A stretch of DNA of 40,752 nt from Saprospiraceae bacterium (lineage in GTDB: Bacteria; Bacteroidota; Bacteroidia; Chitinophagales; Saprospiraceae). The stretch spans positions 1 through 40,752 of the forward strand of contig JAHDES010000054.1 of assembly GCA_020628645.1 (NCBI GenBank), written 5' to 3'. The notes under the pieces are model-generated. The model was not told where the DNA came from. It was given only the letters and a program-made list of their open reading frames with translations, and did not search any database. This document shows, one piece after another, positions 16,440 to 25,031 of the stretch. The translations under genes were made by a program, and so were the position numbers. Every line of letters begins with the position of its first letter. Within the stretch, counting starts at the first letter, position 1.

Positions 16440-18287
16440 ATGTCCGATCTCTATACTCAGCGACAACAAGTCATTCGTATTATCTTTATTCTTTCTGCCT
16501 TATTGCTAGTTGGAAAAACGATGCATCTCCAATTATTTGATCGAACAATTCAAGATAAAGCGCGCACTTCTGCTTTTAGTAAAAAAACGATTTATCCTTC
16601 ACGTGGTTTAGTTTATGATCGAAATGGTCAGTTGCTCACCTTTAATGATCCAATTTATGATTTAATGGTGACCTATAATCAACTTGATCCTAATATGGAT
16701 ACTACTTATTTATGTGAGTTACTAGATATAGATAAAGCTACTTTTATCAAAAATTTAGATAAGGATTTTAAAAATGATCGTCGCTTCGTACAGTGGAAAC
16801 CTTATGTCTTCATGAGTAAACTTTCTGTAGAGGCGTATGCCAAATTACAAGAAAGCTTATATGAATTCCCAGGTTTTTCCGTTCAATTACGAAATACTCG
16901 AACCTATCCTGATACCATTGCAGCACATATTTTAGGTTATGTTAGTGAAGTAAGTCAGAGTCAAATTAATAATAATGAAGGCGTATATAAACGAGGCGAT
17001 TATATTGGAACAACAGGGCTAGAACGAATCTATGAAAAAGAATTGCGTGGTGAAAAAGGAGAACAATATTTGCTCAAAGATAATTTAGGTCGAATTGTAG
17101 GCTCTTATCGTGATGGAGTACTTGACTCCACAGCCGTTTCAGGAAAAGATCTCTTCTGTACTATTGATATTGATCTACAACGATATGCTGAACATCTTAT
17201 GCAAAATAAACGAGGAAGTATCGTTGCGATTGAACCCTCCACTGGAGAAATCTTATGCATGAGTAGTGCTCCTACCTATGATCCCAATTTACTCTCTATC
17301 AATGCTGATCGCGGAAAAATTTATACCCAATTACAAGAAGACCCTTCTAAACCATTATTCAATCGTGCCATTTCTGCCAAATATCCTCCCGGTTCATTAT
17401 TCAAACCAATAGTAGGACTTATTGCTATGCAAGAAGGCGTTTGGGATGCCAATTGGGGCTATACGTGCGGAGGATCCTATCATAATATTGATCGAGATAT
17501 GGGTTGTCATGCTCATCCTCGTCCCGCTAATATGAAGGTTGCAATAAGTCATTCCTGCAATTCTTATTTCTTTCATGTTTTCAGACAAATAATAGATAAA
17601 AATGGTTATAACAATCCAGATCAAGGGTTAGCGATTTTCAATAAGTATTTATATGCCTTTGGACTAGGAAAACCATTAGGAGTAGATTTTCCCAGTGAAA
17701 AATCTGGTTTTGTTCCTACTACTGCAACTTATGACCGTATTTATCCTTCCAAGCGTCGTATGTGGAAATCGCCTACTATTATTTCTATGGGGATCGGACA
17801 AGGTGAATTAGAATTGACTACACTACAAATGGCCAACTTAGCAGCTATTATCGGTAATAAAGGAAGCTACATTACCCCTCATTTAGTTAAAGGCTATTTG
17901 AATGCAGATATTCCTATAGATTCCAGTTTCGCAATGACCAAAACAGTCCCCATTAATACCGAATATTTTGAGCCTGTGATTGATGGTATGGAAAATGTTA
18001 TTCGATATGGTACGGGCTATACCGCTCAAGTGCCAGGTATTTCCGTTTGTGGTAAAACTGGAACCGCTCAAAATCCACATGGAGAAGATCACTCTATCTT
18101 TTTTGCTTTTGCCCCTAAAGAAAATCCTCAAATTGCAATTGCTGTGTATATTGAAAATGGCGGATTTGGTACAACTTATGCTGCACCCATGGCTGGTTTA
18201 ATGATAGAAAAGTATATAAATGGAGAAGTCGCTCCCAATCGAAAATATATTGAGGATCGAATGACTCAAACAACTATCTTACCCTAG
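16440..18287 (+). CDS. mrdA: Penicillin-binding protein 2 (peptidoglycan transpeptidase)
   Basis: The 615-aa class B PBP is anchored by one N-terminal membrane helix (about 11-29). A dimerisation/pedestal region follows (IYPSRGLVYDRNGQLL at 51; GYVSEVSQ at 166), then the transpeptidase domain. Catalytic motifs are Ser319-Leu-Phe-Lys322 in PPGSLFKP, Ser372-Cys-Asn374 and Lys538-Thr-Gly540 in CGKTGTAQ. By family it crosslinks wall peptides during elongation together with RodA and MreB. The start MSDLYTQRQQ matches the usual position just before the membrane helix. It is not in an mreBCD-rodA cluster here; a flippase gene follows after 24 bases. Confidence 0.95.
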   Translation: MSDLYTQRQQVIRIIFILSALLLVGKTMHLQLFDRTIQDKARTSAFSKKTIYPSRGLVYDRNGQLLTFNDPIYDLMVTYNQLDPNMDTTYLCELLDIDKATFIKNLDKDFKNDRRFVQWKPYVFMSKLSVEAYAKLQESLYEFPGFSVQLRNTRTYPDTIAAHILGYVSEVSQSQINNNEGVYKRGDYIGTTGLERIYEKELRGEKGEQYLLKDNLGRIVGSYRDGVLDSTAVSGKDLFCTIDIDLQRYAEHLMQNKRGSIVAIEPSTGEILCMSSAPTYDPNLLSINADRGKIYTQLQEDPSKPLFNRAISAKYPPGSLFKPIVGLIAMQEGVWDANWGYTCGGSYHNIDRDMGCHAHPRPANMKVAISHSCNSYFFHVFRQIIDKNGYNNPDQGLAIFNKYLYAFGLGKPLGVDFPSEKSGFVPTTATYDRIYPSKRRMWKSPTIISMGIGQGELELTTLQMANLAAIIGNKGSYITPHLVKGYLNADIPIDSSFAMTKTVPINTEYFEPVIDGMENVIRYGTGYTAQVPGISVCGKTGTAQNPHGEDHSIFFAFAPKENPQIAIAVYIENGGFGTTYAAPMAGLMIEKYINGEVAPNRKYIEDRMTQTTILP

Positions 18288-18311
18288 CGTCCCCCTCAAG
18301 CCTTGCCGAGT

Positions 18312-19769
18312 ATGAAGAAGGAATTTTTCCTCAATTTAGTATTCCTCATTTTTGTAAATCTACTGATCAAACCTTTTTACATTTTTGGGATTGATCGTAC
18401 GATTCAAAATACTGTTATAGAGGGCGACTATGGCATTTATTTTATGCTCTTCAATTTTACAATGCTCTTTCAAATCATCAATGATTTTGGAATACAACAA
18501 TTCAATACGAGAAACATTGCCCAACATCGTCATCTACTAGAAAAATATTTTCCTAATATCTTAATTCTCAAACTAGGGCTTTCTTTTTTTTATACGATTA
18601 TTATTAGTGGCTTTGCTTATGTGCTGGGTTATTTACCTGAATATATTCACCTTTTCTACTTCTTTGTTCTCAATCAAATACTCATTTCTTTGATTGGTTT
18701 TTTCCGATCCAATATTGTTGGATTGGGGCATTATCGCTTAGATAGTATTGTTTCTATTCTAGATCGTTTGTTGTTGATTATTATCTGTAGTCTTCTTTTA
18801 TGGGGCAATCTTTTTACGACTACGTTTCAAATTGAATGGTTTGTTTATGCACAATCTATTTCATTGGGAACAACAACTTTGATTGCATTTGGAATGATTT
18901 ACTTCAAATTACAATTTCTACATTTTCACTGGAATAAATCCTTTTTAATTTCGCTACTTCGCCAAAGTTATCCTTATGCGATTATGGTTTTTTTAATGAC
19001 GGCTTATACCCGTTTGGATAGTATTATGATTGACCAATTATTAGAAAATGGTGCTACTGAAAATGATGTGTATGCTGCTGCTTACCGTATTTTGGATGCT
19101 GCTAATATGATTGCTTTTCTTTTTGCTAGCTTATTATTACCAATGTTTGCAAACTTGCTAGTTCATAAGCGAGAAGAAATTTCATCCTTAGTGGAATTTA
19201 GTATGGGACTAATGATGAGTATTACTATTCCTGTTGTGATAGCTATTTTTTGTTATCGTATGGAAATTATGGATCTACTTTACACTAGATCAAATGAGTA
19301 TTGGGGCAGTTTAATGGGATTATTGATCCTAAATTTTGCAGCCATGGGCATTACTTATGTTTATGGTACATTATTAACTGCCAATAATAATATTCGACAG
19401 ATGAATCGCATTTTTTTAGTCGGATGTGTGATTAATTTTGTATTCAATTTTATACTTATCCCTTATTACTCAGCAATTGGTGCCGCAATAGCTACTCTTA
19501 TTACACAATTTTTAATGGCAATTGCACAATTAATATTATGCCATAAAAAAATTAATCTACCTATTCCCTCTACTTTATTTATAAAGATAGGAGGATTTAT
19601 TGTTTTATCAGTGGGTATTAGTTTTCTATTTCTACAACTAAATCTATCTTTCTGGTATGTTAATTTTATACTTCTTATAATGCTTCTTTTTACTTTATCG
19701 TTTGTTTTAAAGATTGTTTCCATTCAATCAATTTTTCAATTATTATCAAAAAGACCTCATATAAATTAG
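18312..19769 (+). CDS. Polysaccharide flippase (MATE-like / Wzx family)
   Basis: The protein of about 485 aa is hydrophobic throughout, with roughly 12-14 membrane helices in the pattern of the polysaccharide transporter (PST/Wzx) branch of the MOP superfamily. Conserved-looking features include the N-terminal DYGIYFMLFNFTMLFQIIND region and the mid-protein YAIMVFLMTAYTRLDSIMID. It would move a lipid-linked sugar across the inner membrane. Followed by Wzz-like and Wzy-like genes it fits a Wzx role. Being 24 bases after PBP2, a lipid II flippase role is an alternative I cannot exclude. ATG at 18312 is preferred to a TTG at 18303. Confidence 0.8.
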   Translation: MKKEFFLNLVFLIFVNLLIKPFYIFGIDRTIQNTVIEGDYGIYFMLFNFTMLFQIINDFGIQQFNTRNIAQHRHLLEKYFPNILILKLGLSFFYTIIISGFAYVLGYLPEYIHLFYFFVLNQILISLIGFFRSNIVGLGHYRLDSIVSILDRLLLIIICSLLLWGNLFTTTFQIEWFVYAQSISLGTTTLIAFGMIYFKLQFLHFHWNKSFLISLLRQSYPYAIMVFLMTAYTRLDSIMIDQLLENGATENDVYAAAYRILDAANMIAFLFASLLLPMFANLLVHKREEISSLVEFSMGLMMSITIPVVIAIFCYRMEIMDLLYTRSNEYWGSLMGLLILNFAAMGITYVYGTLLTANNNIRQMNRIFLVGCVINFVFNFILIPYYSAIGAAIATLITQFLMAIAQLILCHKKINLPIPSTLFIKIGGFIVLSVGISFLFLQLNLSFWYVNFILLIMLLFTLSFVLKIVSIQSIFQLLSKRPHIN

Positions 19770-19852
19770 TAGATCCCTTAATAATAGCTTGAAGAATCAA
19801 CATCTTGCTAGTATTTTCCTACTTTTGCCAAAATATATAAATCAACGTTTAT

Positions 19853-19872
19853 AAAAAGTAAATTTACTTTTT
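19853..19872. repeat. Perfect 20-bp AT-rich palindrome before the Wzz-like gene
   Basis: AAAAAGTAAA is followed by its exact reverse complement, 15 bases before the ATG at 19888. It could be a terminator for the flippase transcript (T-run on both strands), an operator, or a leader hairpin. A TACTTTTG -7-like box lies upstream at 19820-19827. Confidence 0.5.
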
Positions 19873-19887
19873 GACAAGAACAAGTAC

Positions 19888-20991
19888 ATGGACAACAGAG
19901 AAAACCTTATTGGTATTTTGGGCGTACTCCTTCGATGGAAAAAACCTATTTTTTGGCTATGCGTCATTGCAGGTATAGCCGCTGTTATTACGACTTTATT
20001 GCTTCCTAATTATTATAAATCGACTACCGTTTATTATGTGGCGAGTACCGATTTAGCAATGCCAGAACCTGTAGGAAATCGATTAAAAGAAAAATCACTT
20101 TATGGCACAAGTGATGATATTGATCGTAATATGACTATCGCTCAATCTAATGAAATTGCCAATTATGTAGTTGATAAATATAACTTATATGAGCATTATG
20201 ATATTGATACGACTGATAGAAAAGCTGCAGTCAAAGTACGAGAAGAATTTCGAGATTTGTATAATGTGTTAAAGACAAAACATGATGCAATAGAGTTATC
20301 CATTGAAGATACAGATAAGGAGTTAGCAGCTAGAATGATCAATGATATTCGAGAAAAAATTGTGGCTCTCAGTCGACAATTTTTAAAAGAAGGCTTCCAA
20401 CAACAAATCGTGACCTATGAGACGAATATCAATACAAAATCTCAAGAATTGCAAGTTATGCAAGATACTCTTCAAAGCTTGCGAAACAAATATCAAATTT
20501 ATAATGCTTTTGCACAAAGTGAATTTATATCTTCCTTGCTTGCTACTGCTCAATCTAATCTTTCCAAAAGTGAGGCAAAACTGAAAAAACTAAAATCAAT
20601 ACCCAGTATTCCTCGGGATACGATCAATCTTTTAATGGCACAGGTAGAAGGCTTTCGTGAAGAAGTAAAAAGTAATAAAACCTCCCTTAATTTGTTAAAT
20701 CAAGGAATGTCGATTATTGTATCAAAAGAAGAAGCCTTTGAAGATGCGGTAGAGCAATTAAGTTTGGATCAACAACGATATAAACAATTGAAATCTGCAG
20801 CTACAGCTGAACCTACTATTTTATTCTTAGTAGAAAATGGCACCGTAGCTCTAGATAAATCTCGCCCTAAACGTTCTATTATTTGTATTGCTGCAGTATT
20901 AATTACTCTTTTTCTGGGCTTAATTGCTGTCCTTTTAATTGAACAATATCGTACTGTTGACTGGCAAAAATTAAGTTCTGATAAAACATGA
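19888..20991 (+). CDS. Wzz-family polysaccharide chain-length determinant
   Basis: The 367-aa protein has the Wzz layout: membrane helix near the N-terminus (about 18-36), then the PNYYKSTTVYYV strand, a long helical periplasmic region (about 140-280) and a second membrane helix near the C-terminus (about 328-352). No tyrosine-kinase domain is fused. Proteins of this type set polymer length in Wzy-dependent polysaccharide synthesis. Its stop codon overlaps the start of the next gene by four bases (ATGA), so it is translationally linked to the O-antigen ligase/polymerase gene. Confidence 0.85.
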   Translation: MDNRENLIGILGVLLRWKKPIFWLCVIAGIAAVITTLLLPNYYKSTTVYYVASTDLAMPEPVGNRLKEKSLYGTSDDIDRNMTIAQSNEIANYVVDKYNLYEHYDIDTTDRKAAVKVREEFRDLYNVLKTKHDAIELSIEDTDKELAARMINDIREKIVALSRQFLKEGFQQQIVTYETNINTKSQELQVMQDTLQSLRNKYQIYNAFAQSEFISSLLATAQSNLSKSEAKLKKLKSIPSIPRDTINLLMAQVEGFREEVKSNKTSLNLLNQGMSIIVSKEEAFEDAVEQLSLDQQRYKQLKSAATAEPTILFLVENGTVALDKSRPKRSIICIAAVLITLFLGLIAVLLIEQYRTVDWQKLSSDKT

Positions 20992-22427
20992 TTAAAGATT
21001 ATCCTACTTCCTTCTTTTATGGATTTGGTTTAATCACGTTGATCTCAGTGGTTAGTAGTATCGCGTTCTATTCTGTTATTCCTATTTTATTACCATTTGT
21101 GGTTCTTGTTGCTGCCTTAACCATTTTAGATTTTAAAGCTACCTTCTATTTATTGCTTGCTTGCATCCCTATATCAGTAGATATTGATTTAGTAGGAGGA
21201 TTTGCAACAGACTTACCTACCGAACCTTTGATGGTTGGATTAATGCTTGTTTTTTTGTTTTATGTATTGCATTCTTATCAAAAATTAGATAAAACTTTTT
21301 ATAACCATCCGATTACCACTATCTTATTTTTACACTTTTCTTGGATATTGATTTGTGCTGTCATGTCTGATCAATTCTTTGTTTCATTCAAATTTTTATT
21401 AGCCAAGTCATGGTATCTAGTCTGTTTTTATTTAATTGCTGGTATTGTATTGACCACTAAAAAAAATATACAACGTGCGTTTTGGTGTGTGTTAATTCCT
21501 TTAGTTAGTACAGTAGTTATTGTTTTAATTCGCCATAGTGGCTATGGATTTAGTTTTGAAAAAGTATCAAAAGTATTAAGTCCTTTTTATATCAATCATG
21601 TTACCTACGCTTCTATTCTTGCGCTTTTTTTTCCTTTCGTCTGGTTTGCAACTACCTGGTATAAACGCTGGTCATTAATTTGGTGGAGTTTAGTTGGTAC
21701 GATCCTTCTCTTTTTTGTGGCGATACAACTTTCATATACAAGAGCAGCCATGTTATCTATTTTCATTGCTGCGGCAGCCTATGGGATGGTTCAATTTAAA
21801 TTGACTAGAATCGTAAGCTTATTATCTATTATTGGCGCTTTATGTTTGATCATTCACCTCGTAAGTAATAATACATATCTAGAATATGCTCCCAATTTTG
21901 AAAAAACGATTACTCATAAAAAATTCGACTCATTAGTAGAGGCAACTGCAAAAGGAGAAGATATTTCGACGATGGAACGGGTATACAGATGGGTAGCTGC
22001 TGCTTATATGATTAAAGAAAAGCCATTCAAAGGATTTGGGCCTGGGAATTTTTATAGTTTTTATAAACGCTATACTGTAAGTAACTTCCAAACGTATGTA
22101 AGTCATAATCCTGAGAAATCGGGTATCCATAATTATTACTTGATGATATTAGTAGAACAAGGCATCATAGGTTTTTTAGTTTTTATGGTATTAACCTTTT
22201 TTGCCCTATTTAAAGGAGAACAAATTTATCATGAATCAACTAATAAAGAGCGAAAGATCATAGTAATGATGGCATTATTATGTATCATCGTGATTGATGC
22301 ATTATTATTGATCAATGATATGTTAGAGATTGATAAGGTGGGCCCCTTTTACTTTATGAGTTTGGCAATCTTAGTCAATATGGATAATCTTAATAGAAGA
22401 GAAAAAAGGATAGAAATGAGTCGCTAA
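20988..22427 (+). CDS. O-antigen ligase/polymerase family protein (Wzy_C)
   Basis: The 479-aa protein has about 12 predicted membrane helices and a large extracytoplasmic loop (about 300-385). The loop holds FKGFGPGNFYSFYKRYT and the HNYYLMILVEQGIIGFL signature typical of the Wzy_C (WaaL/Wzy/RfaL) family. These enzymes either polymerise lipid-linked repeat units or ligate polymer to lipid A, and sequence alone does not separate the two. It overlaps the Wzz-like gene by four bases and is the last gene of the co-directional run. No glycosyltransferase is nearby. Confidence 0.85.
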   Translation: MIKDYPTSFFYGFGLITLISVVSSIAFYSVIPILLPFVVLVAALTILDFKATFYLLLACIPISVDIDLVGGFATDLPTEPLMVGLMLVFLFYVLHSYQKLDKTFYNHPITTILFLHFSWILICAVMSDQFFVSFKFLLAKSWYLVCFYLIAGIVLTTKKNIQRAFWCVLIPLVSTVVIVLIRHSGYGFSFEKVSKVLSPFYINHVTYASILALFFPFVWFATTWYKRWSLIWWSLVGTILLFFVAIQLSYTRAAMLSIFIAAAAYGMVQFKLTRIVSLLSIIGALCLIIHLVSNNTYLEYAPNFEKTITHKKFDSLVEATAKGEDISTMERVYRWVAAAYMIKEKPFKGFGPGNFYSFYKRYTVSNFQTYVSHNPEKSGIHNYYLMILVEQGIIGFLVFMVLTFFALFKGEQIYHESTNKERKIIVMMALLCIIVIDALLLINDMLEIDKVGPFYFMSLAILVNMDNLNRREKRIEMSR

Positions 22428-22489
22428 ACTTATTTGTTTTCGGTTAGGTGGGAGTGAAAAGTTGAGCCACTCATTTCTATGATGAAGTT

Positions 22490-22729
22490 TTAGCGTACTT
22501 GGCGTACCCCTTCAAATGAATCGTCTAAAATTGCGCTAGAAGGTAACACAATCTTAGCAGTTCGAAGTCCATTCTCTAAATGCTTTAAATGGCTTTGCAT
22601 CGCTCTTAAAGCATCAATAGATTGGGTATGGTACTTACGAAAACTTCCATCCTCTCGCGCAGCTTTATCTGCTGCAACTGACAACTTTGATAATAACCCG
22701 TTTAAACGTACGAAGTCGTTATTATTCAT
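22490..22729 (-). CDS. Small helical hypothetical protein
   Basis: The 79-aa protein appears all-helical and charged, with a Leu/Ala heptad-like pattern (NGLLSKLSVAADKAARED, then ALRAMQSHLKHLENGL) and a C-terminal tail ending in SFEGVRQVR. It has no signal peptide or membrane helix. I do not recognise the family. The frame uses ordinary codons for this genome, starts with a good ATG and lies in an otherwise gene-free stretch convergent with the Wzy-like gene, so it is probably real. It might be a small nucleoid-associated or regulatory protein, but nothing visible proves that. Confidence 0.55.
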   Translation of the reverse strand: MNNNDFVRLNGLLSKLSVAADKAAREDGSFRKYHTQSIDALRAMQSHLKHLENGLRTAKIVLPSSAILDDSFEGVRQVR

Positions 22730-23171
22730 AAATGCTTAGGTTTTAATGGTTAAAACTAATAAAAATAGGGTGTGTTATTTCTCGAAGTAAAAGTTGAGGT
22801 CTATTAATATTGCAAGATTGGGAGAAGATTTTATTGGTAAACAAACTCAAGAAAGATGCTCTTAAATTTATTTAAACTAAGAATAGTTTTTTTGTATCTC
22901 CCTGTGTTTTATGTGACAGCCTTAAAAAAGACACATTACAATAAAACACTATATCAATATATTATATTTTTTCCTATGACGCAATAGCATATATGTTATT
23001 TTAACAATTAAGTTTCGATCATTTATTGTTAATTTTACTAGATAGAACTTTAAAATATCCTAAAATAATCAATTGGTATACTTTTCGCTTTAAAAAAAAT
23101 TGTAATAATATAAACTTGGAAACGTTACATCAATAAACCCCATTTTGTCTCCAAATCCCCTGAATTGAGGA
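22730..23171. other. 442-bp intergenic region, no gene supported
   Basis: This AT-rich divergent region lies between the small unknown gene and the PD40/OmpA gene. The only structure seen is a 7-bp inverted repeat with a 3-base loop (GTTTTAA-TGG-TTAAAAC at 22740-22756), just upstream of the minus-strand gene. A 43-codon frame at 22856-22987 has no recognisable features and is probably chance. No consensus TAnnTTTG box was found. Confidence 0.5.
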
Positions 23172-24830
23172 ATGACTACACAAAATTTCATAACATATTA
23201 TACCTTTTCTTTTCTATTGTTGCTGAGCAGTGCACTCTCTGCACAACTTTATCAATTAGAAAAACTCAACAATAGCATTAACACACCCGATCATGACGAA
23301 ATCACCCCAGTTATTAGTCGAGATGGAAGAACCCTCTGTTTTACACGTGTAGGCTACCCCATTTATAATAAAACACTGATTGAAAATGGTCGAGATTTAT
23401 CAAAGGAACTAAGTTTTCCTGAATACCAAGATTATCTTAGAACGATATATTCTGAAATTGCAGGACGACGTATTAGTGATCCTGAAAATTCTGATTTCAA
23501 TCAAGACATTTGGATTGCTCGTTCATTTGGAAATGATTTTGATTTTGTCATCCATCCAGATTATCCATTGAATAATGCTTTACCCAACAGTATTTGTGCT
23601 ATCACACCAGATGAAAACTCTGTTGTAGTCATCAATCAATTTGATCCAGATGGTGGTATGAAAAAGGGCTTTTCTTTTTGCGAAAAACGCTCAAACAATG
23701 GTTGGTCGCATCCACAAGCCATCTATATTGATGATTATTATAATCTTGATACTGATGTGGGCTTAACCATGAGTAATAATGGACATATTTTCATTTTAAG
23801 TATGGAACGTAAGGACTCCAAAGGTGATAATGATCTGTATGTTTGTTTTCGTACAGGTAATCATACTTGGAGTAAACCCATCAATTTAGGGAGAGTTATT
23901 AATTCTAAATATAGAGAAACGACCCCTTTTCTTACGGTAGACAATCAAACACTTTATTTTTCTTCCAATCGTCCTGGATCAATGGGTGGAAATGATATTT
24001 ATTACACCAAACGTTTAGATGATACTTGGAAAAAATGGTCTAAACCTGTTCGTTTAGATAGTCCCATCAATTCCACAGCTGATGACAGCCAACCTTTTTT
24101 TAATACTTTAAATGGTTACCTCTATTTCACTTCAAAAAGGGATGGATCTAGTGACATTTTTCGGGTACGCATCGCTAAACCTGTCAAAGAAACAGTAACA
24201 GTATTTGGACGTGTTTTTAATCCCAAAACAAAAGAAGCTATCCCAGGGGCAAGCGTGAAACGCAGTTTAGAAAATTCAGAATATTATACAGATGTAGCAT
24301 TGGCAGAAGACGGTCGTTACCAAATAGAAATGCCCAAAGGCAATGCCTATGATTTAATTGCTGAAAAACAGGGACATATTGGCGAAAAATCTACTGTGGA
24401 ATTTAAGAAAAACTATCTTTATTTTCGAGATTATGAAGTCAATCTCGTTTTACGTCCCATAGAAGCGGGTACTAAATTAAATCTTAAACCCATCTATTTT
24501 GAACGTTCAAAGCCGAATATTCTAGAAAAATCGTATCCTGCACTTGATGAACTTGCCGATTATCTAAAAGAAAATAAATCCTATTATGTTCGTATTGAAG
24601 GACATACTGATAATCAAGGAGAAGATGAAGACCTCTTGGCACTTTCTCAAGCTCGTGCGGAAGCAGTAAAGGACTATTTGGTGTATAAAAAATTCATCAA
24701 ACCTGTTCGCTTAGATGCTATTGGTCATGGCGATACGCAACCTGTCACTAATAATTCAACTGAAGAATTACGCGCCAAAAATCGACGTGTAGAGGCAATC
24801 ATCATGGTGGTTAGTACTATGCTGGATTAA
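23172..24830 (+). CDS. OmpA-family protein with PD40 propeller and CarboxypepD_reg domain
   Basis: The 552-aa protein has a signal peptide (about 1-24, ending SALSAQ) and a beta-propeller of PD40/TolB-like repeats (about 35-330, e.g. ITPVISRDGRTLCFTR, TTPFLTVDNQTLYFSSNRPG, SQPFFNTLNGYLYFTSKRDG). A carboxypeptidase-regulatory-like domain follows (about 345-430, VTVFGRVFNPKTKEAIPGA), then a C-terminal OmpA domain (about 440-552) with IEGHTDNQGED and AKNRRVEAI. The OmpA domain should bind peptidoglycan non-covalently. The order propeller-CRD-OmpA resembles PorE of the type IX secretion machinery but lacks the N-terminal TPR part. A role in T9SS anchoring is possible but not shown. Confidence 0.88.
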   Translation: MTTQNFITYYTFSFLLLLSSALSAQLYQLEKLNNSINTPDHDEITPVISRDGRTLCFTRVGYPIYNKTLIENGRDLSKELSFPEYQDYLRTIYSEIAGRRISDPENSDFNQDIWIARSFGNDFDFVIHPDYPLNNALPNSICAITPDENSVVVINQFDPDGGMKKGFSFCEKRSNNGWSHPQAIYIDDYYNLDTDVGLTMSNNGHIFILSMERKDSKGDNDLYVCFRTGNHTWSKPINLGRVINSKYRETTPFLTVDNQTLYFSSNRPGSMGGNDIYYTKRLDDTWKKWSKPVRLDSPINSTADDSQPFFNTLNGYLYFTSKRDGSSDIFRVRIAKPVKETVTVFGRVFNPKTKEAIPGASVKRSLENSEYYTDVALAEDGRYQIEMPKGNAYDLIAEKQGHIGEKSTVEFKKNYLYFRDYEVNLVLRPIEAGTKLNLKPIYFERSKPNILEKSYPALDELADYLKENKSYYVRIEGHTDNQGEDEDLLALSQARAEAVKDYLVYKKFIKPVRLDAIGHGDTQPVTNNSTEELRAKNRRVEAIIMVVSTMLD

Positions 24831-24870
24831 TATTCAACTTAATAAGTGTTTTCACTCAGACATTTACTGC

Positions 24871-24889
24871 TACTTTTTGTAAAAAAGTA
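24871..24889. terminator. Weak AT-rich hairpin after the OmpA-family gene
   Basis: TACTTTTT and AAAAAGTA form an 8-bp stem with a 3-base loop, 40 bases after the stop codon at 24830. Its low GC content makes it a poor intrinsic terminator; listed as a possible transcript end. Confidence 0.3.
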
Positions 24890-24924
24890 CGGCTTTCTTA
24901 CCTTAGATTCATAAAATGATTTGT

Positions 24925-24992
24925 TAGTAGGAGTAGGACAGGCTTTAGCCTGTACCCATTTTTCAGTGAACAAACTAAAGTCTGTCCTACTA
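24925..24992. repeat. MITE-like imperfect inverted repeat
   Basis: The left arm GTAGGACAGGCTTTAG (24933-24948) and the right arm CTAAAGTCTGTCCTAC (24975-24990) are reverse complements except for one position. A nested palindrome ACAGGCTTTAGCCTGT lies at the left arm, and a 6-base duplication (TAGGAG) at its outer edge. The arms are more GC-rich than the flanks. It occupies the region just upstream of the hydrolase-OsmC gene, so the longer reading frame from TTG 24921 is not the true start. Confidence 0.6.
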
Positions 24993-25031
24993 GTTTTACC
25001 ACCTATTTCTATTTACGATAAACCAAACCAG

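Noticed and set aside
16346-16540. 64-codon plus-strand frame overlapping the mrdA start
   Set aside because: It crosses the repeat, the promoter and the mrdA N-terminus in another frame; a shadow frame.
18303-22427. Possibility of a complete capsule or O-antigen biosynthesis island
   Set aside because: Only flippase, chain-length and ligase/polymerase genes are present; no glycosyltransferase or sugar-nucleotide genes adjoin them, and base composition does not stand out.
22856-22987. 43-codon frame in the 442-bp intergenic region
   Set aside because: Hydrophobic start but no family features, AT-rich chance composition and no promoter; not enough to call a gene.
24921-25031. N-terminal extension of the hydrolase-OsmC gene from a TTG codon
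   Set aside because: The extension runs through an imperfect inverted repeat and the ATG at 25032 fits the family N-terminus.
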